Shown here piece by piece: positions 7,660-13,420 of a DNA stretch of 15,637 nucleotides (positions are counted from its first letter, which is position 1; every line of letters begins with the position of its first letter). Below the pieces are notes generated by a model. The model had not been told where the DNA came from. It ran no database searches and was given only the letters and a program-made list of their open reading frames with translations. The DNA is taken from NCBI GenBank assembly GCA_964607545.1, contig CAZSLV010000044.1, positions 1-15,637 of the forward strand, written 5' to 3'. This stretch comes from Gudongella sp964607545 (GTDB lineage Bacteria; Bacillota; Clostridia; Tissierellales; Tissierellaceae). A program made the position numbers and the translations under genes.

Positions 7660-7693
7660 ATTAAAAAACCTGGTTAACCTAAGTAACCAAGTT
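7660..7693 (-). terminator. terminator of the iclR-type regulator gene
   Basis: On the minus strand, a 10-bp stem (AACTTGGTTA with TAACCAGGTT, one G-U pair; 7684-7693 and 7667-7676) with a 7-nt loop, followed by T residues completing a run of six. The stop codon of the regulator gene (7674-7676) lies inside the stem. It separates regulator transcription from the kduD promoter, which begins about 15 bp further on. Confidence 0.8.
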
Positions 7694-8435
7694 CCTTTGA
7701 TATCAAATTAGAATATTTTAGTACCTCTTTTGCTATTGATTCTACTCTATCTTTCTTTACCCTAATTGAGGGACCTGAAATACTAATTGCACCTTCTACA
7801 TTTCCAGATCTATTAAAAACAGGGGCTCCTATGCATCTTACTCCTATTTCATTTTCTTCATCATCTTCAGCATATCCAACTTTTCTAATTTTTTCTAATT
7901 CTCTTTCAAATTTATCAAAATCAGTAATTGTATTTTTAGTAAGAGCATTGATATCACTATTTTCCCATACATTTCTTACTTCTTCCTTTGGCATAAAGGC
8001 TAACATTGCCTTCCCAACTGAAGTGCAGTATAGGGGACTTCTTTTTCCTACACTCGAGGTCATTCTGATAGTGTTATCAGCTTCTACTTTATCCACATAA
8101 ATTATATCATTACCATCCCTTATAACCAAGTGAACAGTCTCATTTACAGCTTTCATTAATTCCTTAGTATAGGGCTTAGATACATTTAAAATATCTGTTG
8201 CTTCAATTCTCTTGGCCCCTAACTCATACAATTTTAATGATACATTATATTTATTTGTTTCATCATCTTTTATCACAAACCCTTTGTAGATCAATGTACC
8301 TAATAACCTGTGCACAGTGCTCTTATGAAGACCTGATTTAGTACTAATATCAGTTATCCCCAAACCCTCTTTATAATTTGCAAGTATTTCTAAAATCGTT
8401 AGTGCTCTATCTACTGACTGAACTAATTCTATCAA
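7674..8435 (-). CDS. kdgR: IclR-family transcriptional regulator, probable KDG-pathway repressor (KdgR-like)
   Basis: 253 residues with the usual IclR layout. The N-terminal winged helix-turn-helix spans about 5-65, with ITDISTKSGLHKSTVHRLLGTL near 27-48 as the recognition segment. The C-terminal IclR effector domain spans about 75-250, with SPLYCTSVGKAMLAF, EENEIGVRCIGAPVF and GAISISGPSIR. The start is TTG at 8435, with GGAGGAT 5 nt upstream and no better ATG. It sits between the kduD and kdgA operons, both of which carry the tandem operator described here, and IclR-type KdgR proteins in other bacteria respond to KDG. That it binds these sites and senses KDG is inference. Its own upstream region has no good copy of the operator close to its promoter, so it may not be strongly autoregulated. 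Confidence 0.88.
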   Translation of the reverse strand: MIELVQSVDRALTILEILANYKEGLGITDISTKSGLHKSTVHRLLGTLIYKGFVIKDDETNKYNVSLKLYELGAKRIEATDILNVSKPYTKELMKAVNETVHLVIRDGNDIIYVDKVEADNTIRMTSSVGKRSPLYCTSVGKAMLAFMPKEEVRNVWENSDINALTKNTITDFDKFERELEKIRKVGYAEDDEENEIGVRCIGAPVFNRSGNVEGAISISGPSIRVKKDRVESIAKEVLKYSNLISKELGYLG

Positions 8436-8489
8436 AGCTGATCCTCCACATATACTTATTTTCTCAAAACATAGTTTATAGACAAATCA

Positions 8490-8518
8490 ATTATAACACA
8501 AATTTGTAAAAGTCGGTA
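8490..8518 (-). promoter_or_regulatory. candidate promoter of the IclR-type regulator gene
   Basis: Minus-strand -10 TATAAT (8490-8495) with a poor -35 (TACCGA at 8513-8518) at 17-bp spacing, giving a leader of about 50 nt. The weak -35 fits low constitutive expression of a regulator. The 8436-8652 intergenic region holds this promoter, the divergent kdgA promoter and one operator pair. Confidence 0.5.
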
Positions 8519-8560
8519 ATTTTTGTTTCTTTGAATATTTACAAGGGATTATTTAAATGC

Positions 8561-8589
8561 TTGCAATTATACAATTCATTAATTATAAT
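8561..8589 (+). promoter_or_regulatory. sigma-A promoter of kdgA-kdgK
   Basis: -35 TTGCAA (8561-8566), a 17-bp spacer, and -10 TATAAT (8584-8589). The predicted start near 8596 places the operator pair at about +6 to +42. This is the same arrangement and the same hexamers as the yiaL operon promoter. Confidence 0.78.
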
Positions 8590-8601
8590 AGTATGTAGAA
8601 T

Positions 8602-8638
8602 GTTTCACTATGCAAAGCGTTGTTCCATAATACGAATT
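8602..8638. promoter_or_regulatory. tandem IclR-type operator pair, kdgA-kdgK
   Basis: GTTTCACTATGCAAAGC (8602-8618, centre 8610) and GTTCCATAATACGAATT (8622-8638, centre 8630), again 20 bp apart, ending just before the ribosome binding site. The left member is nearly identical to the start of the 7639-7655 site (GTTTCAYWATGCAA). A repressor here would act downstream of the transcription start. Confidence 0.78.
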
Positions 8639-8652
8639 ATAGGAGGCTTGTT

Positions 8653-9282
8653 ATGAGAAAGTATCAAGTATTAAAGAGAATTGAGGATGTAGGAGTTGTT
8701 GCAGTTGTTAGAGCACATAATAGCGAAGAGGCAAAAAAGATAGCACTTGCTTGTATGGAGGGTGGAGTAGATTCTATAGAAATAACTTTTACAGTCCCTG
8801 GGGCTCAGAAAGTTATCGAAGATTTAAGCTTAGAATTTGGAGATAAATTATTAGTTGGAGCTGGAACTGTCTTAGATAGTGAAACAGCTAGAATTGCTAT
8901 TTTAGCTGGCGCTAAATATATAGTAAGTCCAGGATTTAGCTTAGACACTGCAAAGTTATGTAACAGGTATCAAGTACCATACATGGCTGGGTGTATGACT
9001 ATAACAGAAATGATTACGGCAATGGAAGCAGGCGTTGATGTGATAAAAGTTTTCCCAGGTAGTGCTTTTGGTCCCGACTTTATTAAGGCAATTAAAGGCC
9101 CACTACCTCAGGCAGTATTGATGCCTACAGGAGGAGTAAGTCTTGATAATGTAGACCAGTGGATTAAGAATGGTTGCATAGCAGTTGGTGTAGGTGGAAA
9201 TTTAACAAAAGGAACTAGTGAAGATATGACAAATGCGGCACGAGAATTTGTGGATAAGGTTAATAGTGTTAGAAATAGATAA
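8653..9282 (+). CDS. kdgA: 2-keto-3-deoxy-6-phosphogluconate (KDPG) aldolase
   Basis: Class I aldolase that splits KDPG into pyruvate and glyceraldehyde-3-phosphate; often also acts on 4-hydroxy-2-oxoglutarate. The 209 residues cover the whole family: GVVAVVRA near 14-21 with its Arg, E43 in IEITFTVPGA, GAGTVLD near 69-75, SPGF, Schiff-base K132 in VIKVFPGS, and MPTGGV near 157-162. The frame is open to a TTG at 8620, but that would place the N-terminus inside the operator; the ATG at 8653 has TAGGAGG 6 nt upstream. It is the first gene of a two-gene operon with kdgK, 27 nt apart. Confidence 0.95.
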   Translation: MRKYQVLKRIEDVGVVAVVRAHNSEEAKKIALACMEGGVDSIEITFTVPGAQKVIEDLSLEFGDKLLVGAGTVLDSETARIAILAGAKYIVSPGFSLDTAKLCNRYQVPYMAGCMTITEMITAMEAGVDVIKVFPGSAFGPDFIKAIKGPLPQAVLMPTGGVSLDNVDQWIKNGCIAVGVGGNLTKGTSEDMTNAAREFVDKVNSVRNR

Positions 9283-9309
9283 TTTATATAATATGGAGGT
9301 TTAAATAAT

Positions 9310-10332
9310 ATGAAAAAAGTTGTTACTTTAGGTGAAATAATGCTTAGACTTACCACTCCAAGACATGAAAGATTCGTTCAGTCAGAAAGCTTTGATGCAG
9401 TATATGGAGGCGGGGAAGCTAATGTTGCAGTATCATTAGCTAATTATGGATTTAATTCTTATTTTGTATCTAAGTTGCCAAAAAATGAAATTGGACAGGC
9501 CGCTATTAATCACTTAAGAAGGTTTGGCGTAAATACAGAATTTATTGTAAGAGGTGGAGATAGAGTAGGGATTTATTATTTAGAATCTGGTGCATCTATG
9601 AGGCCATCAAAAGTTATCTATGATAGAGCCCACTCATCAATTTCAGAGGCGGAACTAAGTGATTTTGATTTTGATACAATTTTCAAAGATGCTGATTGGT
9701 TTCATTTTTCTGGAATTACTCCAGCCCTTAGTGAAAAAGCTGCTTTGTTAACAGAGGAAGCTTTAAAATCAGCAAAAAAGCACGGGGTAACTGTTTCTGT
9801 TGATTTAAATTATAGGAAAAATCTATGGACTCCCCAAAGAGCACAAGAAGTCATGACCAAGTTAATGCAATATGTTGATGTTTGTATTGGTAATGAAGAG
9901 GATGCTCATCTTACCCTAGGATTTAAACCCGGAGAAACCGATGTTACTTCTGGAGAATTAGAGTTGTCAGGTTATCATAAAATCTTTAAACAAATGAAAG
10001 AAAAGTTTGGGTTTAAATATGTTATAAGTTCATTAAGAGAATCTTATTCAGCATCTGATAATGGTTGGTCTGCTTGTGCCTATGATGGAAATGAGTTTTA
10101 TCATTCAAGAAAATATGATGTAAGAATAGTTGATAGGGTCGGCGGAGGAGATTCCTTTGCATCAGGTGTAATATATGGTCTTCTAAATGACAAAGACTTT
10201 AAAGATGCCCTTGAATTTGGAGTAGCAGCATCAGCTCTTAAGCATACTATTCATGGAGACTTTAATATGGTCACTGTAGATGAAGTTGAGAAACTCTTAG
10301 GTGGAGATGGGTCTGGTAGAGTTCAAAGATAG
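9310..10332 (+). CDS. kdgK: 2-keto-3-deoxygluconate kinase (PfkB/ribokinase family)
   Basis: Phosphorylates KDG to KDPG with ATP. The 340-residue PfkB-fold protein has GGGEANVAVSLANYG near 33-47, the DLNYRKNLW substrate segment near 165-173, and the ATP-site motif DRVGGGDSFASG with catalytic D281. The R-P-S-K-V-I-Y-D-R segment after the YYLESG loop is typical of KDG kinases. GGAGGT (9295-9300) precedes the ATG. It is the second gene after kdgA and ends 24 bp before a strong terminator. The kinase and aldolase together form the common lower pathway for every peripheral route in this locus. Confidence 0.95.
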   Translation: MKKVVTLGEIMLRLTTPRHERFVQSESFDAVYGGGEANVAVSLANYGFNSYFVSKLPKNEIGQAAINHLRRFGVNTEFIVRGGDRVGIYYLESGASMRPSKVIYDRAHSSISEAELSDFDFDTIFKDADWFHFSGITPALSEKAALLTEEALKSAKKHGVTVSVDLNYRKNLWTPQRAQEVMTKLMQYVDVCIGNEEDAHLTLGFKPGETDVTSGELELSGYHKIFKQMKEKFGFKYVISSLRESYSASDNGWSACAYDGNEFYHSRKYDVRIVDRVGGGDSFASGVIYGLLNDKDFKDALEFGVAASALKHTIHGDFNMVTVDEVEKLLGGDGSGRVQR

Positions 10333-10356
10333 TTAAATCGGTTCACCCCCTTGTTA

Positions 10357-10394
10357 AACACCTTAAAAAAACTGTAAAGTTTTTTTAAGGTGTT
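10357..10394 (+). terminator. rho-independent terminator after kdgK
   Basis: A perfect 17-bp inverted repeat (10357-10373 and 10378-10394) with a 4-nt GTAA loop, A-rich left arm and T-rich right arm, followed by TTTGTTATTT. It lies between convergent kdgK and the AEC permease gene and may stop transcription from both sides, though the plus direction has the better T tract. Confidence 0.9.
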
Positions 10395-10433
10395 TTTGTT
10401 ATTTACTTTCATTTGATAGTTGTTCCTTGTAAA

Positions 10434-11399
10434 TTAAAAGATACTCTGAATAAAATATAATATTGGTAAAACAATAACTAAAGCTCCTGTATTTAATAAC
10501 CAACTGGAATTTGCAAGATCTACATCTAATCCATATATTTGTGGTGGTATTAATGAATTAAAGGCTGGGGGCATAGCGGATAATATTATAATAACTTTTA
10601 ATGGCAATCCATCTGATATTTCTCCTAAACCTACAAGGTAGGCAATCGAAGAAATTGTTATAGGAATTATCGCAAATTTTATTACAGATACAACTAAAGA
10701 TTCTTTGATGTATGATTTTACAGCTCTTATTCTCATTTTATATCCAACTGTTATGACTAGTAATAATGAAGATGTAGGAATTAAAAAAGTATTGATTTCA
10801 GAATATATTGATGGCCTTATAATTCCAATCTTATTAAGTGATATTCCAAGTATAATGCTTGAAAGGGTAGCCAAAATATATGGGTCTAGAATTAAGGTAA
10901 GGATACTATTATTTTTCTGTTCAATTGGTCCATGAGCTTTTGCAATAGGAAACCCTATTGCATAATAGTATAGCTCTTCAAATATTTTATACATGGAAAC
11001 AAATGCATAAGAAACCTCTCCAAAGAAAACAAAGCATATCAAGCCACCAAAGGATCCAATATTAGTAAAAGAAGCAGATACAAAAAGTGACCCAATCTTA
11101 GGTTTACTTAATTTCATGATCTTACCAGCAAGGTAGCCTAATAACCCTCCTAAAACCAGAGCACTCAAACCCAAAACTGGAATAATAATCAATCTTAGAT
11201 CTTTAATTCTTAGAATCCAAAAGGCACCTGTTACTATAATAGGATTTAAAACTAAAAGAACTAGATTTTGTGTATTATTAAGATATCTTGAAGTTGATGT
11301 TGAATCTTTTATTATCCTTTTCTTTACTAGAACTCTTATAATTTGACCTATCACTAAGCCAAAAAATATTAGCCCAAGCGATACTATGAATTTTTGCAA
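10434..11399 (-). CDS. AEC (auxin efflux carrier) family permease
   Basis: Integral membrane protein of 321 residues with about ten hydrophobic segments in two sets of five, separated by a hydrophilic stretch near 150-160 (AKAHGPIEQKNNS). This is the AEC/bile-arsenite-riboflavin transporter superfamily layout. LVLNPIIVTGAF near residue 50 and SAMPPAFNSLIPPQIYGLD near 275 match the conserved half-helix regions. Bacterial members include malonate, malate and other organic-anion carriers, so a carboxylate is a reasonable guess, but the substrate cannot be read. The start is TTG at 11399, with GGAGGT 5 nt upstream and no in-frame ATG nearby. It is a monocistronic minus-strand gene converging on kdgK, and carries no copy of the IclR-type operator. 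Confidence 0.85.
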   Translation of the reverse strand: MQKFIVSLGLIFFGLVIGQIIRVLVKKRIIKDSTSTSRYLNNTQNLVLLVLNPIIVTGAFWILRIKDLRLIIIPVLGLSALVLGGLLGYLAGKIMKLSKPKIGSLFVSASFTNIGSFGGLICFVFFGEVSYAFVSMYKIFEELYYYAIGFPIAKAHGPIEQKNNSILTLILDPYILATLSSIILGISLNKIGIIRPSIYSEINTFLIPTSSLLLVITVGYKMRIRAVKSYIKESLVVSVIKFAIIPITISSIAYLVGLGEISDGLPLKVIIILSAMPPAFNSLIPPQIYGLDVDLANSSWLLNTGALVIVLPILYFIQSIF

Positions 11400-11499
11400 G
11401 TTTGACCTCCATTTTTCTTCTTTTTTAAAATTAAATTATTAATGGACACTCATGTAAGCATAGCTAAATTGGATAATTAACTTAGTCTATCAAGAAAAC

Positions 11500-11545
11500 A
11501 TTTGTTTTACATACTATAGTATAATAAAATCCCTACAAAACAAAT
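11500..11545. repeat. nested inverted repeats upstream of the AEC permease
   Basis: A perfect 9-bp inverted repeat (ATTTGTTTT at 11500-11508, AAAACAAAT at 11537-11545) flanks a perfect 12-bp palindrome ATACTATAGTAT (11511-11522). It lies about 100 bp upstream of the AEC permease start. It could be an operator, an insertion sequence end, or chance in A/T-rich DNA. Confidence 0.4.
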
Positions 11546-11696
11546 TAGTAGGAGATTGTACACTATCAATTACTCTAATGATACACCAATTTCTCTAAAG
11601 AATAAACATCAAGGTATCTACTACCTTATCCCTGACGAAGCCTTCGAATACTATAACACAATAAAAGGCTTCTATAAATTAAAGAAGCCTTCATAA
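11520..11696 (+). pseudogene. possible remnant of an unidentified gene (58-codon open stretch)
   Basis: A frame open for 58 codons to a TAA at 11694-11696, preceded directly by an in-frame stop (11517-11519). It has no ATG and no well-spaced ribosome binding site; a TTG near 11556 follows AGGAG too closely. The predicted peptide has protein-like composition, with HQGIYYLIPDEAFEYYNTIK in its second half and a lysine-rich end. This could be the C-terminal scrap of a lost gene, perhaps a transposase, but I do not recognise it. Chance is a real possibility. Confidence 0.22.
11660..11691 (-). terminator. terminator downstream of the thiolase/CoA-transferase operon
   Basis: A 9-bp stem (11665-11673 with 11683-11691, AAGGCTTCT and AGAAGCCTT) around a 9-nt loop. 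Read on the minus strand it is followed by TTATTG after the TT of the stem. It lies about 50 bp past the stop of the last operon gene at 11740. Confidence 0.65.
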
Positions 11697-11739
11697 ACCA
11701 CTTATAGAATTATATTTCTTGAAAAACAGTAGGAGGGTC

Positions 11740-12696
11740 TTATCTACCCTTTTGCTCCATATGGATATATTTTAACATTTTAAAAAACATTTTATCCCTT
11801 CTTCTAATAGCCTCTTCATCTTTTCCATCCGAATAATCATAAAATCCTTCTTTGGATTTTACTCCAAGCTTTCCATTTTCCATTTTGTTTTTAAGCACCT
11901 CTGGAGGTTCTTTTATATCAGAAAGCTCATTAAATAAGTAAGATGATATATAATAAAATGTATCTAAACCACCTAAGTCTGCTGTTTGAAGTGGTCCAAT
12001 TACTGGATATCTAAAGCCTGGTCCAAATTTCATTGCTTTATCTACATCTTCAGCACTTGCTATACCCTGATCTACTATATGCATAGCTTCTCTAAAAGCA
12101 GCAAACTGAAGTCTATTTCCTATAAAGCCAGGAGCATCTTTTTGTACTACAACGGGCTCTTTTTCAATTGTAGTTAAAAGGCCCCTTAATGTATCTACTG
12201 TAGAATCACTTGTCTTATCCCCCTTGATTAATTCAACTAGAGGAATTATATGAGGTGGATTCCAAAAATGCATGCCTATGAATCTTTCTTTAAATTGGAC
12301 TAGTTCTGAAATTTTATTAATACTTAAGCCAGATGTATTTGTGGCTAGGTATGCATCTCTTCTTGCTATCTCTTCTACTTCTTTCCAAAAGACTTGCTTT
12401 ATATCCATCTTTTCTATAATAGCTTCTATTATAAGGTCGCAATCACTAAAAACATTTTTATCTGTAGAGTAGCCAATATTTGAAATAACAGTATGGATTT
12501 CATCCTTTGACATTATCCCTTCTTCAATTAAACTGCTATTAAAAATATCGATTAGTTTTTTAGATTTATTTAAAAATTCCTCTGAAATATCTGTCATTAC
12601 AACCTTATAACCTTTTCTTGCAAAGATTTGTGCAATCCCTGAACCCATAGTCCCTGCACCAGCTATACCTATTTTCTTTATTTCTTCAAGCTTCAT
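11740..12696 (-). CDS. 3-hydroxyacyl-CoA dehydrogenase family protein (3-hydroxybutyryl-CoA dehydrogenase-like)
   Basis: NAD-binding domain with GAGTMGSG at 13-20, acidic D36 after the second strand, EAIIE at 91-95 and NTSGL at 120-124; then catalytic-type H143 in MHFWNPP, E155 in LVELIKG, and N194 in PGFIGNR. The C-terminal helical domain (about 190-300) has the GPGFR and GPLQTADLGGLD segments. At 318 residues it is longer than the usual clostridial Hbd (about 282), and it has HFWNPPHIIPLVEL instead of the common HFFNP form. These features are shared with the lambda-crystallin/L-gulonate 3-dehydrogenase and related branches. With thiolase and CoA-transferase in the operon, a 3-hydroxyacyl-CoA substrate is likeliest, but a free hydroxy acid cannot be excluded. 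It is the last gene of the operon, 64 bp after subunit B, with AGGAG 8 nt before the ATG. Confidence 0.85.
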   Translation of the reverse strand: MKLEEIKKIGIAGAGTMGSGIAQIFARKGYKVVMTDISEEFLNKSKKLIDIFNSSLIEEGIMSKDEIHTVISNIGYSTDKNVFSDCDLIIEAIIEKMDIKQVFWKEVEEIARRDAYLATNTSGLSINKISELVQFKERFIGMHFWNPPHIIPLVELIKGDKTSDSTVDTLRGLLTTIEKEPVVVQKDAPGFIGNRLQFAAFREAMHIVDQGIASAEDVDKAMKFGPGFRYPVIGPLQTADLGGLDTFYYISSYLFNELSDIKEPPEVLKNKMENGKLGVKSKEGFYDYSDGKDEEAIRRRDKMFFKMLKYIHMEQKGR

Positions 12697-12706
12697 ATAT
12701 ACAACT

Positions 12707-12756
12707 CCTAAAATTTTAGGGCACCTTAGAGTTTACTACCCTCAAGGTGCCCTAAA
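12707..12756 (-). other. overlapping hairpins before the hydroxyacyl-CoA dehydrogenase gene
   Basis: On the minus strand, a 13-bp GC-containing stem (12715-12727 with 12744-12756, TTTAGGGCACCTT and its complement, 16-nt loop) partly overlaps a 14-bp perfect palindrome CCTAAAATTTTAGG (12707-12720). The palindrome contains most of the AGGAG ribosome binding site at 12705-12709. The two structures cannot both form fully. The large stem has only a short T run after it, so it would be a leaky terminator or a stability element. Confidence 0.55.
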
Positions 12757-12760
12757 TGTA

Positions 12761-13420
12761 TTAAACTTGCATTTCCTTTATATCTTCAGGGATTATTAAG
12801 GTAGCTTCTGTAGCTTCTTGTACTTGTTCTACAGTAAACTCTGGATTAATTTCTCTTAATACTATTCCATCCGGAGTTACTTCCATAAAGCCCATTTCTG
12901 TTACTATATAGTCAACTTGTCCAGCTGCAGTTAAAGGAAGGTTACATTCTTTAAGGATTTTCATCGATCCTTTTGCAGTATGTTCCATAGCTATTGTGAC
13001 TTTTTTTGCTCCTGTTACAAGATCCATTGCTCCGCCCATTCCTGGAACCATTTTACCTGGGATCATCCAGTTAGCAAGGTTTCCCTTTTCATCAACTTGA
13101 AGGGCTCCAAGGACTGTCATATCTACATGACCCCCTCTGATAATTCCAAAAGATGTAGCTGAGTCAAAAAATACTCCTCCAGGTAGGATGGTTACGCATT
13201 GTCCACCTGCATTTACAATCCTCATATCTTCTTCGCCTTCTATGGGAGCTGGTCCAACCATTAAGAAACCATTTTCAGACTGTAAAAATATATTTGCACC
13301 CTCTGGTAGATAGTTAGCAACCATTGTAGGAAGGCCTATCCCTAAGTTTACAACATCACCATCATGTAATAACCTAGCAACCCTTTTTGCTATAAATTGC
13401 TTCATTTCATTTCTATCCAT
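12761..13420 (-). CDS. atoA: CoA-transferase subunit B (acetoacetate/butyrate type)
   Basis: Beta subunit of a class I 3-oxoacid/butyrate-acetoacetate CoA-transferase, 219 residues. The catalytic glutamate is E49 in the QSENG motif, which forms the enzyme-CoA thioester. GIGLPTMVANYLP near 27-39 and the GGHVDMTVLGALQVDEKGN and MGGAMDL segments are family hallmarks. It overlaps the stop of subunit A by 1 nt (TAATG), with GGAGGTG just upstream inside subunit A, so the two chains are translationally coupled. The pair moves CoA between acyl-CoA and acetate, acetoacetate or butyrate. The exact acid cannot be read from sequence. Confidence 0.93.
   Translation of the reverse strand: MDRNEMKQFIAKRVARLLHDGDVVNLGIGLPTMVANYLPEGANIFLQSENGFLMVGPAPIEGEEDMRIVNAGGQCVTILPGGVFFDSATSFGIIRGGHVDMTVLGALQVDEKGNLANWMIPGKMVPGMGGAMDLVTGAKKVTIAMEHTAKGSMKILKECNLPLTAAGQVDYIVTEMGFMEVTPDGIVLREINPEFTVEQVQEATEATLIIPEDIKEMQV

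Larger units (their letters stand above)
11400..11739. other. 340-bp intergenic region, mostly non-coding
   Basis: No supported complete gene. From the left it contains the AEC permease ribosome binding site (11405-11410), an A/T-rich upstream region without a convincing promoter, a nested dyad (11500-11545), an unrecognised open stretch (11520-11696) that overlaps it, and a hairpin serving the operon ending at 11740. Confidence 0.6.

Noticed and set aside
7599..7661. N-terminal extension of kduD
   Set aside because: It has no ribosome binding site, overlaps the promoter and operator, and is not part of the KduD family.
8611..8626. Possible CcpA cre site (AAAGCGTT core) in the kdgA leader
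   Set aside because: Only the core matches; the flanking positions do not fit the cre consensus, and the bases are already explained by the operator pair.
8620..8652. N-terminal extension of kdgA from a TTG
   Set aside because: It lies in the operator. The ATG at 8653 has a perfect ribosome binding site and gives the family length.
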